From the NCBI RefSeq assembly GCF_004803635.1, contig NZ_SSWX01000002.1, forward strand, positions 124,001-188,000: 64,000 nucleotides of DNA, in the 5' to 3' direction. Below are positions 16,941 to 25,771 of this stretch, piece after piece. Below the pieces are notes generated by a model. It had not been told where the DNA came from. It did not search any database and saw only the letters and a program-made list of their open reading frames with translations. Each line of letters starts with the position of its first letter. The first letter of the stretch is position 1. Source of the stretch: Lampropedia aestuarii (GTDB lineage Bacteria; Pseudomonadota; Gammaproteobacteria; Burkholderiales; Burkholderiaceae_C). The position numbers and the translations under genes are program-made.

Positions 16941-18455
16941 ATGTTGAATAGGCGTACCGTTTTGACTTCCAGCGCTGCGTTGCTTGCCCTCACTGGCAGC
17001 GGCGTGCACATCCTTGCTGCTGCGCAAAGCGCAGGCAGCCCATCATCTGCCATCACCATTGGGATGTCGCTCGAGCCGCCGAGTCTGGACCCCTCCGCCA
17101 ATGCGGCATCATCCGTTGGAGAGATCACGCTCTACAACATCTACGAGACCCTCACCAAAATCAATGCGGATGGCAGTGTCTCGCCGTTACTGGCTGAGAG
17201 TTGGGAAGTCTCTCCCGACTTGAAAACCTATACCTTCAAGCTGCGTAAAGAGGCCCGTTTCCACAATGGCGAGCCCTTTAATGCAGAGGCGGTCAAATTC
17301 AGCTTTGACCGCGCCAAAGCAGCCAATAGCACCAACAAAGACAAGGCCACCTTCGCCAAGCTCAACACCGATGTGATCGACGACCACACCGTGCGCATCA
17401 CCAACACCGATGTCGAGCCAGAGCTGCTCTTCATGCTGGGCCAAGCCACAGCCGCCATTGTCGAGCCCAAAAGTGCCGCCAAAAATGCCAGTGCTCCAAC
17501 AGGTACAGGCCCCTACCAACTGGCGCGCTGGAGCCGTGGCACCTCACTGCAGCTCAAACGCTGGGATGAACACCCGCGTGCCAATCAGTTGCGCATACAA
17601 AACGCCACCTTCCGCTTCATCTCCGATCCAGCGGCCCAAGTCGCCAGCTTGCTCGCCGGTGATGTCGATGTATTCCCCCGTGTTTCGCCGCGCAGCGTGC
17701 GCCAGTTCGAATCGAACAAGGACTACCAGGTCATTGTCAGCGGCTCACGTGCAAAAACCATTTTGGCCATCAACAACCGCCGCAAACCGCTCAATGATCT
17801 GCGGGTGCGCCAAGCCATCGCAGCCGCAATTGACCGGCGCGTCGTCATCGACGGCGCAGGCGACGGCTATGGCGCGGCCATCGGAAGCCACTACGTTCCA
17901 GGTGCATTTGGCTTTGTCGACACCACGGGCATCAATGCCTATGACCCAGAAAAAGCCATCCGGCTGCTGCAAGAGGCAGGGGTCAAAACCCCGCTGAAGC
18001 TGCGCATTGCGCTGCCACCCACGCCCTATGCGCGCCAAGGCGGCATCGTGATTGCCTCGATGTTGGCCAAAGTCGGCATCGACGCTGAACTCGACAACGT
18101 CGAATGGGCCCAGTGGCTCAACAACGTCATGGGCAAACACCAGTTTGATATGACGCTGATCTCGCATGTCGAGCCTTTCGATCTGGGCAACTATGCGAAT
18201 CCCCAGTACTACTGGGGCTACGACTCCGAACCATTTCAAAAACTGTTTGAGCAAATCAAAACCGCCACACAGCCAGCTGAGCGCGCACGCTTGCTTGGCA
18301 GTGCGCAGCGCCAGATTGCCGAGGACTCGGTCAACGCCTTCCTCTACCAGCCGCAATGGGTCACGGTTGCCAATAAAAACGTGCGCGGCCTATGGCGTGA
18401 CATGCCGGTCTTTGTAAACGACCTCTCCACACTGCGCTGGAGTGGCGCAAACTAA
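16941..18455 (+). CDS. ABC transporter substrate-binding protein, family 5 (peptide/nickel type)
   Basis: This 504-residue periplasmic receptor carries an N-terminal export signal with twin Arg (MLNRRTVLTSSAALLALTG). The SBP family 5 signature is seen as LEPPSLDPSANAAS...YETLTKIN near 45-80 and FHNGEPFNAEAVKFSFDRAK near 110-130. It follows a good ATAAGGAG. Family members bind peptides, opines, glutathione or nickel chelates. No permease or ATPase genes are next to it, so it is an orphan receptor and its ligand cannot be inferred. Confidence 0.9.
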   Translation: MLNRRTVLTSSAALLALTGSGVHILAAAQSAGSPSSAITIGMSLEPPSLDPSANAASSVGEITLYNIYETLTKINADGSVSPLLAESWEVSPDLKTYTFKLRKEARFHNGEPFNAEAVKFSFDRAKAANSTNKDKATFAKLNTDVIDDHTVRITNTDVEPELLFMLGQATAAIVEPKSAAKNASAPTGTGPYQLARWSRGTSLQLKRWDEHPRANQLRIQNATFRFISDPAAQVASLLAGDVDVFPRVSPRSVRQFESNKDYQVIVSGSRAKTILAINNRRKPLNDLRVRQAIAAAIDRRVVIDGAGDGYGAAIGSHYVPGAFGFVDTTGINAYDPEKAIRLLQEAGVKTPLKLRIALPPTPYARQGGIVIASMLAKVGIDAELDNVEWAQWLNNVMGKHQFDMTLISHVEPFDLGNYANPQYYWGYDSEPFQKLFEQIKTATQPAERARLLGSAQRQIAEDSVNAFLYQPQWVTVANKNVRGLWRDMPVFVNDLSTLRWSGAN

Positions 18456-18603
18456 ACAGACAGGCAGAAACTGCCAGCAATCGTGTGCATAATGTCTGCA
18501 ATGCACCACTCAGGCCCACACCGATTGCTCCGCCCTCTTGCACTGCACAGCAGTGCAAGGCTGCATCCAGAGCCGGTGCGCCTTCTTGCCCACCCATTCT
18601 TTC

Positions 18604-18645
18604 AGCCGCCAGCTCCATCCTTGATGGCTGGCGGCTTTGTTCTTT
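18604..18645 (+). terminator. Rho-independent terminator
   Basis: AGCCGCCAGC (18604-18613) pairs perfectly with GCTGGCGGCT (18627-18636), followed by TTGTTCTTT. It ends the family-5 receptor transcript and lies just before phoH. Confidence 0.8.
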
Positions 18646-18673
18646 CATGACTTGCGATTGGATTTGATCTCTC

Positions 18674-20422
18674 ATGCCATTGCCTCCAGCCCCCAAAACC
18701 CGCGGTGACAAGGTTCAAGCAAGCGAAAGCACTGGTCGCAGTGCCAAGCCCAATGCCAAGAAATTAATGGCAGTCAGCGCCTTGCACAAAAATCCTGCAC
18801 CGCTCGCAGCGGCAGCGCCTGCGAGCGCCGCTGCCGCAGTTCAAAATCCTGCGCAGACCGGTCCTGCCCAACGTGCACCAGCGCCAGCAGCAGTCCTGCC
18901 TGCGCCAAATACCCAACCGGCAGCCAAGTCCAGCGCCCCCACGCCAAGCAGCCAAGCACCGGCGACCAAACAAGCTGCGCCACAAACGCGGCCAGCCCGC
19001 ACTGAAAAACCAGCACGCAAAAAGCCAGCCGCAGGTTCAACGCGCTTGTTTGTACTGGACACCAACGTGTTGCTGCACGACCCCACAGCCTTGTTCCGCT
19101 TTGAAGAGCACGACATTTATCTGCCGCTGATCGTGCTGGAAGAGCTGGACGCGCACAAGAAAGGCACGACCGAAGTGGCCCGCAATGGCCGCCAGGTCAG
19201 CCGCAGCCTTGATGCACTGGTTTCGTTGAACAACGGGGACCTCAGTGCAGGTTTGCGCCTGGATAGCACCGGCCAAAAACAGGCCAGCGGCAAACTGCTG
19301 TTCCAGACCACACTGCTCGACGAGAGCCTGCCCAAAGCCCTGCCTCAAGGCAAGGCCGACAACCAAATCCTGGGTGTTGTGCATGCGCTGCAAAAGCAGT
19401 TCGCACCACGCGAGGTCATCCTGGTCTCCAAAGACATCAATATGCGCGTGAAGGCACGTGCATTGGGCATGGCTGCCGAGGACTACCAGAACGACAAGGC
19501 GTTGGATGACGATGAGTTGCTCTACAACGGCGCTTTGGCACTGCCTGACAACTTCTGGCTCAAGCAAGGCAAGAAATTAGAGAGCTGGCAGTCCCAGGGC
19601 GATACCTACTACCGTGTGCATGGCCCAACGGTCCAGTCGATGCTGATCAACCAATTCGTTTATTACGAGTCCCCTGGTGAGGCCGGCCTCTACACGATTG
19701 TTGAGGAGCTGCAAGGCGACACGGCCGTGCTGCGCACACTGCGCGACTACACCAGCCCCAAAAACAATGTCTGGGGCGTCAATGCCCGCAACCGCGAGCA
19801 GAACTTTGCGCTCAGCTTGCTGATGAACCCGAACATTGATTTCGTCACCCTCACCGGCACAGCCGGCACCGGTAAGACCTTGATGGCCTTGGCCGCGGGC
19901 CTGACGCAGGTGCTGGACGAGCGCCGCTACAGCGAGATCATCATGACGCGTGCCACCGTCAGCGTCGGCGAAGACATCGGTTTTCTGCCTGGCACCGAAG
20001 AAGAAAAAATGGGTCCATGGATGGGCGCGCTTGACGACAACCTGGAGTTTCTCAGCAAGGGCACTGGCTCTGGCGGTGAATGGGGACGTGCGGCCAGCAA
20101 CGACCTGATCAAAAGCCGTATCAAGATCAAGAGCATGAACTTCATGCGTGGGCGTACCTTCCTGAACAAGTACGTGATCATTGACGAGGCGCAAAACCTG
20201 ACGCCCAAGCAAATGAAAACACTGATTACGCGTGCTGGGCCAGGCACCAAAATCATTTGCATGGGCAACCTGGCGCAGATCGATACGCCCTACCTGACCG
20301 AAGGCTCATCGGGCCTGACCTATGCGGTTGACCGCTTCAAAGGCTGGGCCCATAGCGGCCATATCACGCTGGCACGTGGTGAGCGCTCACGCCTGGCGGA
20401 CTTTGCCAGCGACGTGCTGTAA
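18674..20422 (+). CDS. PhoH family ATPase with N-terminal PIN domain
   Basis: This is a 582-residue PhoH2-type protein. Residues 1-120 are a low-complexity Ala/Pro/Gln-rich region. The PIN ribonuclease domain begins near 124 with LFVLDTNVLLHDP (Asp129) and an EELDAHKKG segment. The PhoH ATPase domain has Walker A GTAGTGKT near 395-402 and Walker B VIIDEAQN near 495. PIN-PhoH proteins are RNA helicase/ribonucleases, in some species part of toxin-antitoxin-like operons; no antitoxin gene is visible here. The long disordered N-terminus makes the start at 18674 uncertain. Confidence 0.9.
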   Translation: MPLPPAPKTRGDKVQASESTGRSAKPNAKKLMAVSALHKNPAPLAAAAPASAAAAVQNPAQTGPAQRAPAPAAVLPAPNTQPAAKSSAPTPSSQAPATKQAAPQTRPARTEKPARKKPAAGSTRLFVLDTNVLLHDPTALFRFEEHDIYLPLIVLEELDAHKKGTTEVARNGRQVSRSLDALVSLNNGDLSAGLRLDSTGQKQASGKLLFQTTLLDESLPKALPQGKADNQILGVVHALQKQFAPREVILVSKDINMRVKARALGMAAEDYQNDKALDDDELLYNGALALPDNFWLKQGKKLESWQSQGDTYYRVHGPTVQSMLINQFVYYESPGEAGLYTIVEELQGDTAVLRTLRDYTSPKNNVWGVNARNREQNFALSLLMNPNIDFVTLTGTAGTGKTLMALAAGLTQVLDERRYSEIIMTRATVSVGEDIGFLPGTEEEKMGPWMGALDDNLEFLSKGTGSGGEWGRAASNDLIKSRIKIKSMNFMRGRTFLNKYVIIDEAQNLTPKQMKTLITRAGPGTKIICMGNLAQIDTPYLTEGSSGLTYAVDRFKGWAHSGHITLARGERSRLADFASDVL

Positions 20423-20469
20423 ACAAGGATTTGGCGGGCTATTTCCCGCTGCCATGCCTCTGCCACACT

Positions 20470-20495
20470 CTGCCCCATACGGGGCAGTTTTTTTT
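20470..20495 (+). terminator. Rho-independent terminator after phoH
   Basis: CTGCCCC-ATAC-GGGGCAG followed by eight T (20488-20495). This is a textbook hairpin and T-run 48 bp after the phoH stop. Confidence 0.9.
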
Positions 20496-20733
20496 GTACA
20501 GCTCGCTCAATCGCCACCCGCAATCCGATGGGGCCAACAGCCAAAAAGGCCTTTGCGCGATGCCTGTGCGGCCTTGTTTCTGTGCGGCCCTTGTCTCTAC
20601 TCGGCAATGCCTTCCATACGCAGCGCGAGATGCGCATGGGGCCCGCCCAATGGGCGCGAAAACCACTGGTGCGCATGTCCTCTTTTTTGGCAAGAAGCGT
20701 CATGCGTTTGGCCATGGCATATGCCGTCTGGTG
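20496..20733. other. Gap with no recognisable gene
   Basis: This convergent gap lies between phoH and the EthD gene. Open frames run across it on both strands, but none has a ribosome binding site, a family motif or a protein-like composition. I see no further hairpin with a T-run. Confidence 0.5.
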
Positions 20734-21429
20734 TTAAAGAATTTGGCGCTCGTGCACAACAAACGCCGTGATTTCAGATAAAAACGATTGCGCATGCGCC
20801 ATCGTGCGAAGCCCTGCCTCCGAGTTGAACGCGGCTTCAAGCGCAGTGGTGTCTTTGAACCACATCTCGACAATCCCATCAATCGGCAGCGCATCATGGC
20901 CACAGAGATGCCCTTTCACGCGCTCTCGGCTCACCACATAGTTTTGTCGATACGCACTCACGCCTGCCATTTGGCGAACCAATTCACCATGGACAGCCCA
21001 TTCACGGCGAAAGTCCGCCTCCCCCATCGAGGGCAGGCGGGTAATGATCGACATGCGCTTGAGCAGTTTGGCGCGCACATCCGCTGCAGGGACGGGGATC
21101 ACTTCGGTCTGCTCAGCCGTAACAATGTGCAGATCACCAAGAAAGTGCTGCTCATCGCGGATCAGCCGCGCAGCAAAATCGCTGTGAAGAAAAGCCTGGT
21201 CCGACTGTTTGCCATCGTCGAAAGACAACTGAGAAAAGCCATCCACATCCCATGCCCCGCGCGCAAATGCAATGCCACGCTGCAGTTTGTCCACCACGGC
21301 GTTTTGCCAGTACGCACGCAAATCGGGGGCTCGCTTGGCCAATGCGCCATGCTGGTCACGCCAATAGGCATCAAATGCAGACAATGACCAATCCGGTTTT
21401 TTGTAAATCAACCCCATGCGTACTGTCAT
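20734..21429 (-). CDS. EthD-domain protein
   Basis: This 231-residue protein appears to contain two ferredoxin-like EthD modules: MGLIYKKPDWSLSAFDAYWRDQHGAL near the start and MSIITRLPSMGEADFRREWAVHGEL near residue 120, each with the RxxW..HG/HGxL pattern. EthD proteins accompany degradation of ethers, polyketides or terpenoids, often as small dehydratases, cyclases or accessory proteins. The start at 21429 follows AAAGGA. It is the last gene of the minus-strand catabolic cluster, 13 bp after the reductase gene, so the two are co-translated. The function is inferred by association only. Confidence 0.8.
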   Translation of the reverse strand: MTVRMGLIYKKPDWSLSAFDAYWRDQHGALAKRAPDLRAYWQNAVVDKLQRGIAFARGAWDVDGFSQLSFDDGKQSDQAFLHSDFAARLIRDEQHFLGDLHIVTAEQTEVIPVPAADVRAKLLKRMSIITRLPSMGEADFRREWAVHGELVRQMAGVSAYRQNYVVSRERVKGHLCGHDALPIDGIVEMWFKDTTALEAAFNSEAGLRTMAHAQSFLSEITAFVVHERQIL

Positions 21430-21442
21430 GCTCTGTGTCCTT

Positions 21443-22630
21443 TCAATCGTTGGAAGCCGCCAAAGCCTCAGTCGCTTGGGCTTGGGCTTGGGCTTGGGCT
21501 TTTCTAAGCCCGGGTGCTCGTTTGGCCAGCCATACCCCATGGTTGACAGGCCAGCGCTGGTAGGCCGGATCAACGCCAAGCGCGGCCGCCGCATGGTGGG
21601 CCCAATAAGGATCGAGCAGCGCCTCTCGGCCTATCGCCACCAAGTCCGCCTTCCCCTCTTGCAGCACCGCTTCGGCCTGGCTGGCGCTGACAATCATGCC
21701 GACCGCCTGGGTGCGCACCTTGGCCTCATGGCGAATGCGCTCTGCATAAGGCACTTGAAACCCCAGTCCACGGGGCACAGGCAATGCACGGGTCTCTTCG
21801 GTCAAGCCACCAGACGAGCAATCAATCACATCGACCCCCAGTCGTGCCAACTCTTGTGACAGCACGACCGAGTCGTCAACATCCCAGCCGCCAACACTCC
21901 CGTCGACCACGGAGAGTCTGCAAAACAGTGGCTTGTGCGCGGGCCAGACCGCTCGAACCCGTGACGCAATCGCCAGGGCAAGCTTCATGCGGCTTGCACG
22001 GTCGCCCCCCCACTCATCACTGCGGGCGTTCGATGCGGGCGATAAGAAGCTGGCCACCAAATAGCCATGGCCAAAGTGCAGTTCTACGACATCGAATCCG
22101 GCCTGGTCTGCGCGCTGCGCGGCAGCCACAAAATACCCGATGACTTTCTCAATTTCAGCCGCATCCATCGCCACCGGACTAGACCAGGCGGGCCCCGCAG
22201 CAATCGCACTTGGGCCAAGCCGGCTCCATGGCTCAGCATCTTCGGCCATAGCCGCTTCAGCCAGTGCGGCCCCGCCCTCCCACAAGGGCTGGCTGCCTGA
22301 TTTGCGCCCTGCATGGGCCAACTGCACGCCGATTGCAGCACCATGGGCATGCACAAAATCGACAATGGCTTTGAGTGGCGCGATCTGAGAGTCACGCCAC
22401 AAGCCCAGATCAGCCACGCCAATGCGCCCTCGTGGCTCAACGGCTGTGCTCTCCGTCAAAATCAGGCCCGCACCTCCCAACGCAAACTTGCCCAGGTGCA
22501 CCATATGCCAGGGCGTTGCGTGCCCCCTGTCGGCAGCATGCTGGCACATGGGTGAGATGGCGATGCGGTTCCTGAGCGTTACATCACGCAGCTGCAGTGG
22601 CTGAAACAGTAAAGGGAGAGAAGAGCTCAT
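21443..22630 (-). CDS. Old yellow enzyme family NADH:flavin oxidoreductase (YqjM/XenA-like)
   Basis: This 395-residue FMN ene-reductase reduces activated C=C bonds of enones or nitro compounds. YqjM-class markers are SPMCQ with Cys29, VQLAHAGRKS near 102-111, and HFGHGYLVASFLSP with His185, His188 and Tyr190 for substrate and proton transfer. The Tyr two residues after the active Cys of YqjM is His31 here. The C-terminal tail encodes an Ala-Gln repeat from four GCTTGG copies. An ATG at 22630 was preferred over a TTG at 22639. It lies 83 bp after the MFS gene and 13 bp before the EthD gene. Confidence 0.9.
   Translation of the reverse strand: MSSSLPLLFQPLQLRDVTLRNRIAISPMCQHAADRGHATPWHMVHLGKFALGGAGLILTESTAVEPRGRIGVADLGLWRDSQIAPLKAIVDFVHAHGAAIGVQLAHAGRKSGSQPLWEGGAALAEAAMAEDAEPWSRLGPSAIAAGPAWSSPVAMDAAEIEKVIGYFVAAAQRADQAGFDVVELHFGHGYLVASFLSPASNARSDEWGGDRASRMKLALAIASRVRAVWPAHKPLFCRLSVVDGSVGGWDVDDSVVLSQELARLGVDVIDCSSGGLTEETRALPVPRGLGFQVPYAERIRHEAKVRTQAVGMIVSASQAEAVLQEGKADLVAIGREALLDPYWAHHAAAALGVDPAYQRWPVNHGVWLAKRAPGLRKAQAQAQAQATEALAASND
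21474..21497. repeat. Hexanucleotide tandem repeat in the reductase gene
   Basis: GCTTGG is repeated four times in perfect tandem. On the coding strand it gives alternating Gln-Ala codons in the C-terminal tail of the flavin oxidoreductase. Unit changes would keep the frame and only alter tail length. Confidence 0.8.
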
Positions 22631-22713
22631 GTGTGGCAAAAAGTATCAAAAGTTAAATCGTGAATGGGGCGTGCATTGGCCTGCGTCGCTGTGGCCATTT
22701 GGCCTGCCTGGTG

Positions 22714-23886
22714 TCAGGCTGCATTTGGGCCTCGTTGCCGCATCGCCCCCGAGAATAAAAAACCAAGCATCAGCAGTCCAAGCCCAGCAACACCAAATAC
22801 CAACGAGGGTGTGGATTGCTCGATCAGCCAAGAAGCGGCCGCTATACCAAGCGATTGCCCCAGAAAAAGGCAGCAGGCAAACATCGCAACAGCTGTTGCT
22901 CGATGTGCTGGTGCCATTTGGGTTGCGTTGACTTGCAGCGTGTTGTGCAAGGCATAAAAGCCAAATCCTGCGCACAAGCAAGCCACAGGAATGGCATACC
23001 AAGACGGCGTCACAGCCATAGCCATGAAGGCCAGGCCAGCGCAAAGACCACCGATTTTTGCGAGTCCAGCCGCTTGGCAACGCCGCACAAGTCCGCCGGC
23101 GACACGGCTGAAAATCAAACCGCCGATGCCATAAAAAACCACCAATAAGCCTGCAGCAGAAGCCGTCAAACCGAATCGCAGCTGCAAATAGCTGGGAATG
23201 AATGCGAGCGCGCTGAATGCAAACGCTCCTTCCATGGCGGTCACCAGCAACACGACTCTGGCCCATGGGCGCTGCAGCACCGCGCAATACACGTGCCTGC
23301 CCCCCTGCGATGGGCGGGCAGCCGGAGTGCACCGGTGCCCACCCGCTTTGAATAGCGCCACTGCAGCAACGCCAAACACCATGGCCAGCAAGGCCAGCGC
23401 CCAGCGCCAGCCCAGCGCATCGGCTGCCACTGCCCCCAGCCACTGACCGCTCATCATGCCGAAAACCGTCGCGCCCAAGAGTTTGGCCAGCACCACCTGC
23501 CGCGCCTCGTAGGCGACCGTGTCGCCAATCCAGGCCATCGCCAATGGAATAATTCCTGCAGCAGTGGCCCCGGCAACGCAGCGCGCTACAAGCAGCCAAT
23601 CAAAATTGCTGGAGACTGCCGACCAGGCATTGCTCAATGCACAGGCAAGCGTGGCAAACGCAATCATGCGCAGCTTGCCATAGTGATCCCCCATAGGGCC
23701 GTACACCAGTTGCGAGACGCCATATGCCAGCGCAAAGCCCCAGATGACGCTTGACGCCTCGCCCGTAGAGAGATGAAATTCCTGTGCGAGCTGAGGCAAC
23801 ATGGCATCGCAGACACGCATGGAGGCCATGCTCGTAAAAGCACAGCCTGCGACCACTACAAATAAAGATTTTTTACTGCTCACCAT
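22714..23886 (-). CDS. Major facilitator superfamily transporter
   Basis: This 390-residue inner-membrane carrier has about 12 hydrophobic segments. The MFS motif between helices 2 and 3 is seen as GPMGDHYGKLRMIA near 75-90, and helix 4 carries RCVAGATAAGIIPLAMAW. It resembles the DHA1/YajR type of drug or metabolite carriers. The start at 23886 (MVSSKKSLFVVV) places the first helix at the N-terminus. A 954-bp overlapping frame on the same strand is a shadow. It probably moves a pathway substrate or product of the cluster; the direction is not known. Confidence 0.88.
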   Translation of the reverse strand: MVSSKKSLFVVVAGCAFTSMASMRVCDAMLPQLAQEFHLSTGEASSVIWGFALAYGVSQLVYGPMGDHYGKLRMIAFATLACALSNAWSAVSSNFDWLLVARCVAGATAAGIIPLAMAWIGDTVAYEARQVVLAKLLGATVFGMMSGQWLGAVAADALGWRWALALLAMVFGVAAVALFKAGGHRCTPAARPSQGGRHVYCAVLQRPWARVVLLVTAMEGAFAFSALAFIPSYLQLRFGLTASAAGLLVVFYGIGGLIFSRVAGGLVRRCQAAGLAKIGGLCAGLAFMAMAVTPSWYAIPVACLCAGFGFYALHNTLQVNATQMAPAHRATAVAMFACCLFLGQSLGIAAASWLIEQSTPSLVFGVAGLGLLMLGFLFSGAMRQRGPNAA

Positions 23887-23894
23887 CTCGACGC

Positions 23895-24020
23895 AGCCGC
23901 GTTGAGGCCCCAAAGGATGCAATGCGCGGCAAAAAGCGCATTCAAGATCTGTACGGGCGCCTGGCCAAAAGATGAAACTGGCACGCCAGCCCGCAAGGCC
24001 GCCGCCTCAGAACGTGTTCG
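23895..24020. repeat. Degenerate fragment of the 15286-15551 element
   Basis: Bases 23895-23941 (CGCGTTGAGGCCCCAAAGGA and following) resemble 15314-15355 of the MITE-like element. AGAACGTGTTCG near 24009-24020 resembles its terminal repeat. It sits between the metallo-hydrolase and MFS genes. A perfect GGCAGCCC/GGGCTGCC hairpin without a T-run follows at 24026-24044. Confidence 0.5.
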
Positions 24021-24055
24021 AAGCGGGCAGCCCGATGGGCTGCCTTATGCGGCCA

Positions 24056-25015
24056 TTAGCCCTCAAGGCTCTTCCACATCTCTATGTCGCGCTCAGCGGT
24101 CCATATGCGTGGGTCAGGATATTGGGTCACTTCGTCATAGCAGCGGGTGACATCAAATGGCATGCAATGCTCAAAGATCACCCAATGTCCGTATTTGGGT
24201 TGCATCGCAGCAAAAGTATCCTGGTAAACACCGCGCAGGTCTTTGCCAGCAGCCACACCTTTTTGCACATTGCTATAGATATCGGCAATGAATTCGCGTG
24301 TCTCAGAAATGCCTTTGGCGATATCTGCAGGCGTTGTCAGTGCAGGCCCGCGACCTGGCACCAATGCTTTGGCTTGCATGGCCGCAAGTCGGTCCAAGGT
24401 ATGCGGCCAATCTTTGAAGTAGGCATCGCCAGCGTAAGGTGTGGCACCAAACTCGACCAGATCACCCGAGAGCAGCGTGCCTTCGCCCGGCAACCAGACG
24501 ATCGTATCGCCCTTGGTATGGCCGCGCCCAATTTGCAGCAACTGCACCTCGAGCTTGCCCAGCCACAGCGTCATTTTTCCTGTGAAGGTCTGCGTTGGCC
24601 AGGTCATGCCAGGCGGTACAGTTTCCACATTGCTGAACAGACGTGGGAAACGGCCAATCTCACTGGCCTTGTCCTGCTCGCCTCGCTCAACAATCAAATC
24701 GTAGGTGTCCTGGCTGGCAATGACTTGCTGCGGCTGGTAGGCACTGGCGCCCAACACGCGCACCGCATGGTAGTGCGTCAGCACCACGTATTGGATCGGC
24801 TTGTCCGTGACCTCGCGGATACGGCGAATCACATCTGCAGCCATGGCAGGCGTTGCCTGTGTATCTGCAACCAAGACCGCATCATCACCAATAATAATGC
24901 CGGTATTCGGGTCCCCTTCAGCGGTGTATGCCCAAGCATGCTCGGAAATTTGGCTGAACGTGACGTTTTTTTCTTCTAAGTCTGCCTGACTGGCGAATTT
25001 TTTGACTTCGGTCAT
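24056..25015 (-). CDS. Metallo-beta-lactamase-fold hydrolase with altered metal motif
   Basis: This 319-residue MBL-fold protein has the first metal motif THYHAVRV (His81, His83), where the usual HxHxDH Asp and last His are Val85 and Arg86. The later elements GRGHTKGD, LLSGDLVEFG and a C-terminal His in FEHCMPFD remain. It may be a one-metal or repurposed enzyme; thioester, lactone or ring-cleavage hydrolysis are possible. AAGGAGG lies just before the start. It is 35 bp after livF, so it appears co-transcribed with the importer and is likely part of the same catabolic unit. Confidence 0.8.
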   Translation of the reverse strand: MTEVKKFASQADLEEKNVTFSQISEHAWAYTAEGDPNTGIIIGDDAVLVADTQATPAMAADVIRRIREVTDKPIQYVVLTHYHAVRVLGASAYQPQQVIASQDTYDLIVERGEQDKASEIGRFPRLFSNVETVPPGMTWPTQTFTGKMTLWLGKLEVQLLQIGRGHTKGDTIVWLPGEGTLLSGDLVEFGATPYAGDAYFKDWPHTLDRLAAMQAKALVPGRGPALTTPADIAKGISETREFIADIYSNVQKGVAAGKDLRGVYQDTFAAMQPKYGHWVIFEHCMPFDVTRCYDEVTQYPDPRIWTAERDIEMWKSLEG

Positions 25016-25050
25016 TGCGACCTCCTTGGTTAGTCGGTTGGAATAAAAAA

Positions 25051-25761
25051 TTAATGCGAACCCAGGTAGGCCGCCTTGACCTTGGGGTCATTGAGAAGCG
25101 CTTTGCCAGAGCCTTCCAACGTGATGCAACCGGTCTCCAGTACATAGGCACGGTCAGCAACGCCCAACGCCTGCCTGGCCATTTGCTCAACCAGCAAAAT
25201 CGTCAGACCAGACTGGCGCAGTTGCCGAATCGCAGCAAAGATGTCTTTGATGACCAGTGGTGCCAGGCCCAGAGAGGGTTCATCCAATAAGAGCAATTTC
25301 GGCTCACTCATCAGCGCGCGTGCAATCGCCAGCATTTGCTGCTCGCCCCCTGACAAGGTGCCAGACAACTGGTTCTGCCGCTCTCGAAGGCGCGGAAAGC
25401 GCGTGAATTCACGCTCGATCGCTGCCTCGATTGCGCCTGCATTGCCTCTGCGCGTGTAGGCGCCCAGCAGCAGGTTTTCACGCACGGTTTGGTCGGCAAA
25501 AACGCCCCGGCCTTCAGGCGACATCGCCACCCCCAGGCCCACCCGCTTGTGCGAGGGAACCAACGTGCAATCCTGGCCGCCAATCAAGACCTGACCTGCC
25601 TGGATAGGCTCCAGGCCGGCGATGCTTTTGAGTAAAGTGCTTTTGCCCGCACCGTTGGCACCAATGATGGTCACGACCTCGCCTTCGCGCACTTCGAGGC
25701 TGACGCCTTTGACCGCCTCGATAGCGCCGTAGGACACTTTGACAGAGTTGAGTTTGAGCAT
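25051..25761 (-). CDS. Branched-chain-type ABC transporter ATPase (LivF-like)
   Basis: This is one of the two nucleotide-binding subunits of a HAAT-family importer, 236 residues. Walker A GANGAGKST is near 36-44, the signature LSGGEQQ near 138, and Walker B LLLLDEPSLGL near 157. The start at 25761 (MLKLNSVKVSYGAIEAVKG) matches the LivF family. It lies 10 bp after the permease-ATPase fusion gene. The neighbouring catabolic genes suggest that the cargo is a carboxylic or aromatic/alicyclic acid rather than an amino acid. Confidence 0.93.
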   Translation of the reverse strand: MLKLNSVKVSYGAIEAVKGVSLEVREGEVVTIIGANGAGKSTLLKSIAGLEPIQAGQVLIGGQDCTLVPSHKRVGLGVAMSPEGRGVFADQTVRENLLLGAYTRRGNAGAIEAAIEREFTRFPRLRERQNQLSGTLSGGEQQMLAIARALMSEPKLLLLDEPSLGLAPLVIKDIFAAIRQLRQSGLTILLVEQMARQALGVADRAYVLETGCITLEGSGKALLNDPKVKAAYLGSH

Positions 25762-25771
25762 CGCTGGGTCC

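Noticed and set aside
20322-20781. Several overlapping frames between phoH and the EthD gene
   Set aside because: They start inside phoH or cross its terminator, with no ribosome site or motif.
22646-23599. 317-codon frame on the same strand as the MFS gene
   Set aside because: It is a +1 frame of the transporter; the 22714-23886 frame has the MFS motifs and regular helices.
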